64,000 bases of DNA from a virus. This document shows, piece by piece, positions 33,464 through 42,367 of the stretch. Position 1 is the stretch's first letter. Every line of letters begins with the position of its first letter. The translations under genes were made by a program, and so were the position numbers. The notes below the pieces were generated by a model that saw only the letters and a list, made by a program, of their open reading frames with translations, made no database searches and was not told where the DNA came from. Where the stretch lies: IMG/VR virus record IMGVR_UViG_3300037042_002125, positions 158,079-222,078 of that record; one strand, 5' to 3'.

Positions 33464-35682
33464 TTTGCTCCTGCCTTTCCAGGGACAAGTGTAGACACAC
33501 CACCCTTCTTGACAACTGTGAAGACTCTGCTACCTTCAATCTCTAGTTCTGGCCTAGGTGTGATGACCACAATGTGGGGTATCACTTTGTTAAGCACAGG
33601 CAAGGCCCTGACAAAGGTAGCGACAGCTTCTGGGCCCATGTTAGCCTCGGGCTCATCTAAGATCAAGAAGTTACTACGTTTATTCTTTGGCAGCAAGCTA
33701 ATTGATGCAACAACTAACACCAATGTCAACATACGTTTCTCGGCCCCCGACAGGCGCTTAACATCAGTGGTGATTACCTTCTTACCTTTCTTGCGATTGG
33801 CAAGTACATCTAGCTTTGATCCATACGAGAACTCGAATTGGATATCCTCTGCAAAGAACAGTCGTACAAATTTGTTTACCTGCTGCTGGAGTAACGACGC
33901 GTACCTTTGGATCAAGATTTTCTTCAAGCCCTTTTTGGAGTAGGCATCGATTAGAGCCTTCAACACCGGCTCGTCTTCTGCCTGCTTTTCCAAGACTTTA
34001 CCACGAGTAGCAAGCTGCTTGAGTTGTTTAGATGCCTCTATACCAGCTGTAACTTCTGCCGTGAGGTTGTTCAGCTTGTTGCTTATCTTGCCCAAGTCAT
34101 CTGTTATAGTGTCGAGCTCTTTTGCCTTTGCTCTCTGCTCATCTGTGACTTTAGACAGCTCGCGTATTTGTTCAATTACATCTTTGAACCGATCAAGCTC
34201 AGATTTTTTCTCCATCCACTTTTCAAGCTTTGCCTCAATGTCAGCAAGATCAAGTTTATCACCTTCAGGCTTGACAGGCTTCTTAGGCAACTGCTTGATA
34301 AGCTCGTACGCCTCCGCATAGTTCTGTATTGCCTCAAGGCGTCCAATCGCATCTTCTAACTGCGCTTCTAACTCCGCCTTGAGCGTCTTGTTTTTCTTGT
34401 AGGTGTCGTAATCTTTCTTGTACTCAGCATAGGCTTGACAAGCATACGCAGTCTCTCTTGCTCTCTGCATATCAGATTTTATTGCACCAAGTTCTCGGCT
34501 CTCGTGCGGTGCGCCGCACGTTGGACATTTACCGCCTTGGAAAGACTTGGCGTGATCTAACTCTTCCTTTATACTAAACACTCTTGCGTTAGCCTTCTCA
34601 AGAGACATCTTAGGCTCGTCAACAGGCTTTGGCTTTTTTACCACTCTTGTAGTGTAGGCCAACCTTAGAGTCTTATACTCTTCATCTATAAGCAGGTACT
34701 TGGCAGCCTTAGATTTTACTTTGTCTATCTTATAAGAAGGACCGACCAACTCTTCTATTTTAGCCGCCAACGGCTCGTATGCCTTTAGGTAGACCTTGCG
34801 AAGACGTCTATATGTCTCCCATTCTTGGGCAGATTCTTTCTTTGCCCTTATGCTCTTGATCAGGTTCTTAGTGTTGAAAACTTCTGAGTCAAAAATAGCC
34901 AATGAGGTTGTAGCATTGAACTTAGATATCAGCTTCTTGTTCTGCTCCTCGAAACGAAGCAGGTCACGGACAACTTGATAAGTGTTAAGCTTAGCCAACA
35001 ACTTTTCTTGGCGCTCTTTGTAGATCCCAATCCGTTCTTGACGTTCTTCAATCTCAGCAGGCTTAAGGGCTTTACCTTTCAGATCATCGAACAAAGCCTT
35101 AACTTCTTTGTAGGTAGCACTAGCCTTCTGTGCCTCTCGTAGATCCGCCAAGAGCAGATGTCGTGTTGCGTCTACGTTCTCCAAATTGAACATGCGGACA
35201 AAGAAGTCCTGACGCACTGCTGCCTTGCCAACAATAAGCGGATGAGGGATTGTATTGTCTATGTAGCGTGTGGTATAGAAGTCTTCTTCTGACCCGCCTA
35301 GTAGTGCCTGCAATTTCGTTTCAGCATATCCAAGCTTGCGAACATTCAAGTCCTTCCCATTCTTGCAAACAACAAACTTCTTGCCTTTGCCATAGGTCTT
35401 GACGAATGTTAGGACGTCCCTGCCTTTATCTCCACCACGGAATTCTAAACCTATTTCTGTGTTGGTATGTTTGGTTTGATCTTTTCCACTAGGAGGACTG
35501 CCGAATCCTATTTCTGGAACAGATGTGAACAAGAGAGATTTTCCGCTCGCGTTGGTGTATGACGCCCCACCAGCATCTTTGTTAAGGCCAAAGACAGTTG
35601 TTAACCCTTTGTAAGCAAGGTCAAACTCTGCGCCTTTAGCAAACGTGCCATATCCCTTAACCCAGAATTTAGAGAGTATCAT
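33460..35682 (-). CDS. sbcC-like: Recombination endonuclease SbcC/gp46-like ATPase
   Basis: 740 residues. The N-terminal P-loop is in 'SYTNASGKSLLF', then a long coiled coil with the zinc hook 'KCPTCGAPH' near residue 390, then the ABC signature 'LSGAEKRMLTLVL' and Walker B 'NFLILDEPEANMG'. With the SbcD-like subunit at 37803-38819 it would form the Mre11-Rad50-type complex that resects DNA ends for recombination-dependent replication (T4 gp46/gp47). Gene order here separates the two subunits by three - strand genes. Confidence 0.92.
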   Translation of the reverse strand: MILSKFWVKGYGTFAKGAEFDLAYKGLTTVFGLNKDAGGASYTNASGKSLLFTSVPEIGFGSPPSGKDQTKHTNTEIGLEFRGGDKGRDVLTFVKTYGKGKKFVVCKNGKDLNVRKLGYAETKLQALLGGSEEDFYTTRYIDNTIPHPLIVGKAAVRQDFFVRMFNLENVDATRHLLLADLREAQKASATYKEVKALFDDLKGKALKPAEIEERQERIGIYKERQEKLLAKLNTYQVVRDLLRFEEQNKKLISKFNATTSLAIFDSEVFNTKNLIKSIRAKKESAQEWETYRRLRKVYLKAYEPLAAKIEELVGPSYKIDKVKSKAAKYLLIDEEYKTLRLAYTTRVVKKPKPVDEPKMSLEKANARVFSIKEELDHAKSFQGGKCPTCGAPHESRELGAIKSDMQRARETAYACQAYAEYKKDYDTYKKNKTLKAELEAQLEDAIGRLEAIQNYAEAYELIKQLPKKPVKPEGDKLDLADIEAKLEKWMEKKSELDRFKDVIEQIRELSKVTDEQRAKAKELDTITDDLGKISNKLNNLTAEVTAGIEASKQLKQLATRGKVLEKQAEDEPVLKALIDAYSKKGLKKILIQRYASLLQQQVNKFVRLFFAEDIQFEFSYGSKLDVLANRKKGKKVITTDVKRLSGAEKRMLTLVLVVASISLLPKNKRSNFLILDEPEANMGPEAVATFVRALPVLNKVIPHIVVITPRPELEIEGSRVFTVVKKGGVSTLVPGKAGAK

Positions 35683-35693
35683 GTTGCCTAAAG

Positions 35694-35702
35694 TAATTTA
35701 AT
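35694..35702 (+). promoter_or_regulatory. Candidate promoter word TAATTTAAT for the orphan + strand gene
   Basis: TAATTTAAT lies 45 bases upstream of the ATG at 35748, inside the short gap before sbcC, which is transcribed the other way. Confidence 0.4.
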
Positions 35703-35747
35703 GTACTCTATTTAAAGAGCGTATTTATCCAACCCAAAGGACTTTGT

Positions 35748-36074
35748 ATGCCGTTCTATCTCGAAATCACTACCACCCGTCCAACTACCACCACATTATT
35801 CTTTTCACAATCAGGCGCTGCCGCAACTGCCTTGATAAAGAATCTGCCTTCGAATACGGCATCTTCTCCAGTTGCATCTCGGTCAAATCTGTCAGCCGAC
35901 AAGCTAGTTTCAACTGACCAGTTCAAATGGAATACCAAACTGGCCTATGACAAATACCTTGCGGAAAACGCAGAAGCATTGTCTGAACTGAACTCGGCTC
36001 GCTCGGCGCACAACGCAGCCAACAAAATTGTTCGCAAGGAACGAACGTTCAACGTTGACAAGGCATTGTTCTAA
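35748..36074 (+). CDS. Orphan + strand protein, 108 aa
   Basis: 108 residues with AAAGGA as ribosome-binding site. The N-terminus is Thr-rich (TTTRPTTTTLFF), the centre Ser/Ala-rich, and residues 60-105 form a helix ('YDKYLAENAEALSELNSARSAHNAANKIV'). No family recognised. It is the only + strand gene in a long - strand region; its TAA (36072-36074) interlocks with the TAG of the clamp-loader gene (36073-36071), so the two coding regions overlap by 4 bases tail to tail. Confidence 0.68.
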   Translation: MPFYLEITTTRPTTTTLFFSQSGAAATALIKNLPSNTASSPVASRSNLSADKLVSTDQFKWNTKLAYDKYLAENAEALSELNSARSAHNAANKIVRKERTFNVDKALF

Positions 36075-37171
36075 GACTTCGCATACAGAGGTTTGAGTTC
36101 CTTAGTTGCGTTGAATAAACAAGCGGAGGTGAGCACCGTTTCGGGTAGCAAGAACCCTCCGCTCTTCAACCTCAGATCAACCAGATGGTTTTGAACGATT
36201 GCGTAAGCTGTAAGCAAGGTTGACTCTTCAATCTTGCCATACTCTTTAACACCTTTTGACACGTCTTTGTTAACCTGGGACCACCACACTGATTTATGTG
36301 AGTCGCCCTTCAACACCTTTGAGTTCATCAAGAAGCTATTAAGACGGATTAGAGAACCTATGAGCTTGAACGGATCTTGCACATCCAACAGATCACGTTG
36401 CACAGTCCTGAACTTGTTTGCATACACCGCTGTCAATATGCGTACTGCCAACTGGTCGTCCAAAGATTCCGCAGTAGCAAGAGCTTCGTTTATGTCCTTA
36501 GCTGTCACTTTCTTTGACCCAGAACCTGCAACCGATTGGCTCAGAGCCTCTAACAGATTAGCGGCGGATCGTAACTCACCGTTAGAGTTCTCTGCGATAG
36601 TACCTGCTATGTCTTCTGTAACATATCTCATATCCTCACCTTTAGCTATACGCCTGATGAATTTGACGATATGAGCCTTCTCTGGCACTTGCAGAACAAA
36701 CTGAGAGCACCTGTTCTTCATAGCTTGCAACATCTTCTCTGGTTCCATAGAACACAAGATGAACAACGTTGTAGGTGGCGGGTCTTCCAAAGGCTTCAAC
36801 AGCAACTGAGCAGAAGGCCCTGTTAGTTGTTGGCATTCGTCAACAAGGATAACCCTACGTGGTGCTATGCGAGGTTTAAGCTTGCTGATCTTCAAAAGGT
36901 CTCGCAAGTCATCAATACCTCTTGAGTCTGCCGCATTTATCTCATGGTAATCCTGAGACCCAGACAAATCCTTTACACCAAACAACTCAGCAGTGAAGGC
37001 CCGTGCCAGCGTAGTTTTACCTGCGCTAGATGGGCCTACAAACAACAGGGCGTTAGGAACTTTTTTGCTTTTTACAATTCCAGTAAGCCGCTCTACGATC
37101 TTCTCTTGACCTATCACCTTGTCCAAGGTACGCGGACGATATTTTGTATGGAATGGCTGGTTGCTGCTCAT
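36071..37171 (-). CDS. Clamp loader ATPase subunit (DnaX/RFC-like)
   Basis: 366 residues. It begins with the classical 'KYRPRTLDKVIGQ', then Walker A 'FVGPSSAGKTTLARAF', Walker B 'VILVDECQQL' and the sensor segment 'TTLFILCSMEPEKM', with 'KNRCSQF' in the place of the SRC motif. The C-terminal collar region is helical. It opens and loads the clamp encoded at 3552-4622. Part of a coupled - strand run with the methyltransferase and SbcD genes. Confidence 0.92.
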   Translation of the reverse strand: MSSNQPFHTKYRPRTLDKVIGQEKIVERLTGIVKSKKVPNALLFVGPSSAGKTTLARAFTAELFGVKDLSGSQDYHEINAADSRGIDDLRDLLKISKLKPRIAPRRVILVDECQQLTGPSAQLLLKPLEDPPPTTLFILCSMEPEKMLQAMKNRCSQFVLQVPEKAHIVKFIRRIAKGEDMRYVTEDIAGTIAENSNGELRSAANLLEALSQSVAGSGSKKVTAKDINEALATAESLDDQLAVRILTAVYANKFRTVQRDLLDVQDPFKLIGSLIRLNSFLMNSKVLKGDSHKSVWWSQVNKDVSKGVKEYGKIEESTLLTAYAIVQNHLVDLRLKSGGFLLPETVLTSACLFNATKELKPLYAKS

Positions 37172-37806
37172 AGTGGTTTTCTTATTAAGAGGTTCCTGTT
37201 GGTAGGTAAAACTTCAGCATGAGGACCTAAGTTATTAGCCATCATAAATTCATTTACAGCTCGCATTAGTCCTTCGAATTGATGCTCGTAGTCGTCAATG
37301 ATGAACACACCACCTGGTTTGAGGTTAGGCCACCAATGAATCAAATCGTCCCTAACACCTTCATACGTGTGGTTGGCGTCGTGGTAGATGAAATCAATAT
37401 TCGGTAGGTCAACATTAGGTTGTGACGTCCTTCCTTTTCTTGGACATAGGTTAGGTATATCCTTTGTCCACAGTGTCCACATATTCACGTAGTCTAAACT
37501 ACTCAGCATGTTCTCTGGTTGTTTGATCCTGCTATTTAATATCACAGACTCACGTTCACCACAAGTGTTTGGATCGTAAATTCCTCGAGGATGATTCTTC
37601 AAATGTATGTCAGTCCAGATGTCAATAGTGACAAGCTTTACTGACTCCTTTTTATTCCACCCAAGAGAATAAGTGCTACGGCCAAACAGAGCACCTAGCT
37701 CTACTATAAGACCATTCTCTGGAACTGCCGCAGCGTGTTCCGCAATGATGTTTAAGATTGGCAACCCATTCCAGCCAGGTATGTGGGGGTTAATTTTCCA
37801 AGTCAT
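37168..37806 (-). CDS. SAM-dependent methyltransferase (class I, Methyltransf_24-like)
   Basis: 212 residues. 'LIVELGALFGRSTYSLGW' is the SAM-binding motif I, 'LVTIDIWTD' motif II, 'DFIYHDANHTYEGVRDDL' and 'LKPGGVFIIDDYEH' the post-motif segments of the TylF/Methyltransf_24 group, which methylates sugars or small molecules. It lies between SbcD and the clamp loader, overlapping both by 4 bases, although its family is linked to glycan synthesis. Confidence 0.82.
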   Translation of the reverse strand: MTWKINPHIPGWNGLPILNIIAEHAAAVPENGLIVELGALFGRSTYSLGWNKKESVKLVTIDIWTDIHLKNHPRGIYDPNTCGERESVILNSRIKQPENMLSSLDYVNMWTLWTKDIPNLCPRKGRTSQPNVDLPNIDFIYHDANHTYEGVRDDLIHWWPNLKPGGVFIIDDYEHQFEGLMRAVNEFMMANNLGPHAEVLPTNRNLLIRKPL

Positions 37807-38819
37807 TTCCGTAGTCCTTTAAGTATTTCCAAACCTCTTGTAACTTGGCTCTTACGCAAGCCTGCAGTGGACATAAATTCCCGTATCACCTCTATCTCAT
37901 CAAAGGCAGAAGTGTCCGTTGTCAACTCTGCGTCAAAATCCCACTCACGTGTTATGAGGGTTTCGAGATCCTTCTTATTTCTGAATACGTTATGGCGAAC
38001 CACGTTAGGATAATCTGACAACACCTGGTTTATGTCAAGGTCTAGACCCTCTTTTATGAATAGCTTGTACAGGTTTAATGGTTCATGATCGAGCGCCTGC
38101 AGATCGTTCTTAGTTGTTATTGTCTCGTTGATCAACTTCCATGGCGGCTTAAACTTAACACACTCAACATCAAGCTCTGACAAAGGGGCTCCCTTGGGTA
38201 GCTTAACGTGGTGGAAGAACTTGGGTAGGCTCTCGCCAAAATTTGTTTGGTACAAGGTACCGCTATAGTAGGTATTACGAACACGATGCTTAGTATGCAG
38301 GTGTCCCATCAACGTGCGGTGCTTTGTATCTATACCCTCAGAGATTGACCTGCCGTTATCACGCATAGACCCACTTACCTCAAAGTGACCTACGTTTACC
38401 TTATCCTTGCGAGTGTTGGTGAAGGGGTAGGGCAAGAAATTAAAAGGCGCACCGTCTATATCTATTAGCTCTTGCTTAGTGTGGACAATCAAATTTGAGG
38501 TACGTGCCCAAGCACATGCTGACTCCAATACCTGTAGACTGTGAGTCCCATCTTCAGCAAAGTCATGGTTCCCTAGTATAAAATGCAGGTCTAAGTCCCT
38601 ATACTTCTTTACGGCCAACAAACCAAACAGAGCTATGTGAGACTCATAGCTCAATCTGGGTTTATCACCTACATCACCGTAGAATATGATTGTCCTAACA
38701 CCTGCTTCTAATGCGTAGTTGAACACCTTAGCAACAGAGTTGACTATAAGTTCACTGGCGTTAGGGATTATGTTGTCTAATTTTCCAAGATGTAGGTCCC
38801 CTATACCTATGCACTCCAT
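37803..38819 (-). CDS. sbcD-like: Recombination nuclease SbcD/gp47-like
   Basis: 338 residues. Calcineurin-like phosphoesterase motifs: 'GIGDLHLGKL' (D-x-H), 'IIFYGDVGDKP' (GDxxD), 'FILGNHDFAE' (GNHD) and 'LMGHLHTKH' (GHxH). It is the nuclease partner of the SbcC-like ATPase. The C-terminal 130 residues include a helical capping and ATPase-binding region. Its ATG is 3 bases after the RecA-like stop. Confidence 0.92.
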   Translation of the reverse strand: MECIGIGDLHLGKLDNIIPNASELIVNSVAKVFNYALEAGVRTIIFYGDVGDKPRLSYESHIALFGLLAVKKYRDLDLHFILGNHDFAEDGTHSLQVLESACAWARTSNLIVHTKQELIDIDGAPFNFLPYPFTNTRKDKVNVGHFEVSGSMRDNGRSISEGIDTKHRTLMGHLHTKHRVRNTYYSGTLYQTNFGESLPKFFHHVKLPKGAPLSELDVECVKFKPPWKLINETITTKNDLQALDHEPLNLYKLFIKEGLDLDINQVLSDYPNVVRHNVFRNKKDLETLITREWDFDAELTTDTSAFDEIEVIREFMSTAGLRKSQVTRGLEILKGLRK

Positions 38820-38821
38820 TT

Positions 38822-40282
38822 TTACTCTCCGTCCTCGTCATCTTCGTCAGTTCCTTGTGTTGCTTTCCCTTGGGCTGAGAACAAAATCTCAGCCTTGCCG
38901 CTTGCCATCTGTGCAAAGCACATCTTACGCAGGTTCATAGGCTTGGGTATTCCCGCTTTCTTGCATACGCTGGCCATGTCGTCTTTTGACCCAAGTATCC
39001 ACAGCTTGAAGTCATCCCATGACAACGGACGTGTTGACTTGGAATGGTTCCAGAACAGAGTAAGCGCCGTACGGCCTTTGCCTTTGAGCTGCCCACTTGC
39101 TTTGAGGTAGTGCATGGTGTCGTACACTGGATCAACTCCGTGTGCTGTACCATTGCTATCCTTAGTCCACAGGCGGATGAATCCTTCTCGATCAGATTCA
39201 GACAGTTTGTTCTTAACTGCCTTAACGCTAATGTACTTGTAGAGGTCCTTGCCGCCGTCAATAGAACGTTCTACCTCATAACCCTTCTTGACCTTGTCTT
39301 CCTTAGGCCACAGTTTTATAGCACTAAGGGCACGAGGGTAGAACCGCAGACGTGCGTCACTGTTATATCGAAGCGCCTTTCCACAAGGTTCCGCTTCCTT
39401 AGGACCAAACATTGCCATGGGTACGTCGCGCAATTGGTTAACACCAAGCACAGCTACTTTCTTGCTAGCCAGGGAACCCTTAACCCGCGGCAGATTCTTT
39501 GAGAACATGCGTGCCTGTAGTGCCAGCGAGTTATCAGAGTTGTCTTCATCCTTGTAGTCTGGGTTCATGTTAGGGTAGCTATCAACAATTACAACTCCTT
39601 GCAGACCAGAGTCGGGAGCAGGTACGTATATGCCAGCGCCATAACGCTTAGCCATAGTTGCGTCTGCATGTTCCTTCATGTGTGCATTAGACTTATCGTC
39701 ATCATATACTAGCCACCACTTGCCGTTCAACAGCTTCTTATCAGGCAGTCTACGCAAGATGGCTGCAAACCAGTTGAAGAAGGATACCCCTTTGGTGCTT
39801 GAGCTATATCTCACTCGTGGAGGGACCAACCAGTCGCCTGTCTTATCATCCTTCTTGCCGAACAGTTCTTCCTTTGACATCTTAATACCAGACGTCTTGA
39901 GAATGCTTTTGACATACGGCAGAGAGTTGCCTGTGCTACCTTCAAAGTCACGCAGGGAAATGATAGGCACCTCATGTTTGATTGCACTCGCCATTACCAA
40001 CAAGGCTGCCGTTGTCTTTGCACTCTGCTCTGGACCAAAGTTTGTGTACCATGCTGGCCGTATCCCGCCGCCCAAAATGTAATCAAGCACAAGGCTGCCT
40101 GTGGACATTGGCACAACATCATCGAGAGTGTCGGCATCAGATAGCTTCTTGGCCACCTCATCAAGAACCCTTGTGTACCCTGCGTAGGGGTTGAACGCCT
40201 TGTCAACGGCTTTGTCGACCTTGTTAGGTTTGATATCCTTGTTTGGTTTAGAAGGTTTTTTAGGTGTCTTTGTTTTTGCCAT
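38822..40282 (-). CDS. RecA/UvsX-like recombinase
   Basis: About 486 residues from ATG 40282; an upstream in-frame ATG (40321) would overlap the next gene. The N-terminus is a lysine-proline-rich tail. Walker A is 'TNFGPEQSAKTTAALLV', with Ala replacing the usual second Gly, and Walker B is 'GVVIVDSYPNM'. 'KKVAVLGVNQLRDVP' resembles the loop after motif 3 of RecA-type proteins. An acidic C-terminus (TDEDDEDGE) is present. It would coat ssDNA and carry out strand exchange with SbcCD and SSB. Confidence 0.85.
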   Translation of the reverse strand: MAKTKTPKKPSKPNKDIKPNKVDKAVDKAFNPYAGYTRVLDEVAKKLSDADTLDDVVPMSTGSLVLDYILGGGIRPAWYTNFGPEQSAKTTAALLVMASAIKHEVPIISLRDFEGSTGNSLPYVKSILKTSGIKMSKEELFGKKDDKTGDWLVPPRVRYSSSTKGVSFFNWFAAILRRLPDKKLLNGKWWLVYDDDKSNAHMKEHADATMAKRYGAGIYVPAPDSGLQGVVIVDSYPNMNPDYKDEDNSDNSLALQARMFSKNLPRVKGSLASKKVAVLGVNQLRDVPMAMFGPKEAEPCGKALRYNSDARLRFYPRALSAIKLWPKEDKVKKGYEVERSIDGGKDLYKYISVKAVKNKLSESDREGFIRLWTKDSNGTAHGVDPVYDTMHYLKASGQLKGKGRTALTLFWNHSKSTRPLSWDDFKLWILGSKDDMASVCKKAGIPKPMNLRKMCFAQMASGKAEILFSAQGKATQGTDEDDEDGE

Positions 40283-40292
40283 TATATTGTCT

Positions 40293-41192
40293 TTATACAG
40301 ATTTTGTACGGAAGAACTCATTGAGACGAGATAGGGCTATCAATGCGCCTGACACTTTGGGTTCATCAACACTATATACCTTGCCTTTTACATCTTTGGG
40401 CAAGCATGTACCTGCAACCCCCATGGTATTCTCATGGCACCCTATTTTGTTATAATTTGTTAGTGTGTTCAGCCTAGGATCCAAGTGTATGTAATCTACT
40501 ATGCTTTGTGCTTGTTTAGAACTTATACCATGATGAACAGCTTCGTTATAAACTAAGTTGGCAGCCATCAACTTGATAAATAAAGATAGGTTCTTTCCTG
40601 TTTTGATCAACAAACATTCTTCTGCAGATTTACGATTAAAGACTATTGGTGTAGTTTGTGTCTTACAGTTACGCAATGTCTTCTTAAACGTATCGTCTAT
40701 TGCCTTGTTTGTCCAAGGTCCATATACGATGTCAGTCTGATTGTAGAAATCAGAAGCAGCATTTTTCTCTGTTAAGAACTCTGGGCATACTATAAGATTG
40801 AAAGCCCTGTGGATAAACCTATACCTCAACATCTTGTATTCGTTTACCCCCATAGTGCTGATCAAGATAACAAGACCTTTGTATTTTAGATCGCACAGCA
40901 AGCTGAGTACTTTGTTGATATTTGTCATATCATACCCATAACCTTTTGCAGGCGTATTGACACAAACAAATATAGCTCTAGTATGGTGTACCCAAGGTAC
41001 ACACAGGTCAGGGTGCTTTTTTACATCATACACCCAAGAGTTGACAGAATTTGCAATAAACCCACTTCCGATTGCAGATCCTACTACTCCATAGCCAATA
41101 ATACCATACTGCGGTTTTGAACCTGTCTCAAAAAGAGTTCTCATACTAAGGGCTGTAGCGGTAGCAAAGTTGCAATTAGTTTTGGTCTTCAT
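40293..41192 (-). CDS. UDP-glucose/nucleotide-sugar dehydrogenase-like protein
   Basis: 299 residues. 'YGIIGYGVVGSAIGSGF' is the NAD-binding GxGxxG region, 'FVCVNTPAKG' matches the V(C/N)TP motif, and 'VAGTCLPKDVKG' matches the GG-x-C-x-PKD active-site loop with the catalytic Cys. UDP-sugar dehydrogenases oxidise UDP-hexoses to uronic acids. At 299 aa it is shorter than usual (about 390-450), so the C-terminal UDP-binding domain may be missing. Preceded by TGTAAATAA at 41212-41220. Confidence 0.8.
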   Translation of the reverse strand: MKTKTNCNFATATALSMRTLFETGSKPQYGIIGYGVVGSAIGSGFIANSVNSWVYDVKKHPDLCVPWVHHTRAIFVCVNTPAKGYGYDMTNINKVLSLLCDLKYKGLVILISTMGVNEYKMLRYRFIHRAFNLIVCPEFLTEKNAASDFYNQTDIVYGPWTNKAIDDTFKKTLRNCKTQTTPIVFNRKSAEECLLIKTGKNLSLFIKLMAANLVYNEAVHHGISSKQAQSIVDYIHLDPRLNTLTNYNKIGCHENTMGVAGTCLPKDVKGKVYSVDEPKVSGALIALSRLNEFFRTKSV

Positions 41193-41211
41193 ATATTTCC
41201 TTGTTAACTAG

Positions 41212-41220
41212 TTATTTACA
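41212..41220 (-). promoter_or_regulatory. T4-late-like promoter word TGTAAATAA embedded in a stop codon
   Basis: On the - strand the last codons of the DUF2264 gene, TTG TAA, continue as ATAA to make TGTAAATAA, 19 bases ahead of the next gene start at 41192. Confidence 0.5.
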
Positions 41221-42367
41221 AAATGATGCCTTCACCATACGATGAATCAATAGATACACTTTCACCTGACCATACTTTAGCTTGCGTCCACTTTTGATCT
41301 TCTGAGGACCAAAAGGGATGATCGTCCGATACAGCTAAAGGTAAAAGAAAGAAGCCAGTTGCGTATAGACTAGACGTGCTAACATAAGGTTCAGATAAAC
41401 AGAATGTCTCATACTTTGAATTAAACCCGTTTCTAAGCATCCCATTAGTCTCGAACATATTCTGTTCGAGCCTCTTTAATACTGCAGTCATACCACATCG
41501 GGACTTCCCCAAAAATCCTGACTCATTTATATCTTGGACTTTACTACACCAACGAGATAGGTGGTGAAATGCTCCTAATCTATAAGTAGCAGACCTACCA
41601 ATAACGGGATAAGTACCTTCGGGAGATATAAGGCGCTCTAAGATACGAGAGTACCGTTCTGACCTAAACGGTTGGTTTACTAACAACGCCTGCATTCTAG
41701 GGTCATCGGCGGTAACTTCTTTGATCGTATCTAAAGCAGGGTGGGTTACGATGCTATTGTAGTAATCAGTATGCAAATCAGGACCGTCCCCGTAAATCGA
41801 CCCACCTTTATAAGATGCTAACGTATTAAGGACAGCAAAATCCAGCCTCATAGGATCAAATGCACTTGACGCAAGTTTGTAAGAAAGAACCTCTGGCATT
41901 GCTGCCAGTAACAGCCAATTGTTCGTTAAAGGCCTAATTTTCTTTAGGTACTGGTTGTACACGACAAAGTTTTCAACAGCTATTGTAGTTGAGTATTCGA
42001 GCAGTGACTTGTAACCATAAGACATCGTATCTAAAATGGACCAAGTGAGGTATCCGTAGTCTACTATGTTCTGAGAGCACGGTTTACAGGAAATGTTGTT
42101 TTTACCAGAAAACAAGTTGTTAAACGCCTTAACTGATAGGTCAGCTAAGTCTCTCCTGTCTATCTCAACACTTGACATAGACTCTGGCGCAAATAACCAA
42201 CACCCTAGACTGTAAAGAATTCTAGAGTAAGCCTCTAGGTTTTGACACAGTTGACCGCCGTTAAAGTTACCAGTCCAAGGTATGTGTTTGTCGTCTGCTA
42301 ACAGGCTTAGGCAAGGTTTAGCGTATTTAACAGCAAAAGCTTCCCAGTAATTTCTGTCTCTAGACAT
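41216..42367 (-). CDS. DUF2264-family protein, likely carbohydrate-active
   Basis: 383 residues. Characteristic segments are 'NNWLLLAAMPEVLSYKL', 'IYGDGPDLHTDYYNSIVTHP' and 'EGTYPVIGRSATYRLGAFHHL', which match DUF2264 proteins, an (alpha/alpha)6-barrel family related to glycoside hydrolases or lyases. A phage version could trim or modify capsule or its own glycans. It overlaps the glycosyltransferase by 8 bases. The substrate is unknown. Confidence 0.78.
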   Translation of the reverse strand: MSRDRNYWEAFAVKYAKPCLSLLADDKHIPWTGNFNGGQLCQNLEAYSRILYSLGCWLFAPESMSSVEIDRRDLADLSVKAFNNLFSGKNNISCKPCSQNIVDYGYLTWSILDTMSYGYKSLLEYSTTIAVENFVVYNQYLKKIRPLTNNWLLLAAMPEVLSYKLASSAFDPMRLDFAVLNTLASYKGGSIYGDGPDLHTDYYNSIVTHPALDTIKEVTADDPRMQALLVNQPFRSERYSRILERLISPEGTYPVIGRSATYRLGAFHHLSRWCSKVQDINESGFLGKSRCGMTAVLKRLEQNMFETNGMLRNGFNSKYETFCLSEPYVSTSSLYATGFFLLPLAVSDDHPFWSSEDQKWTQAKVWSGESVSIDSSYGEGIIL

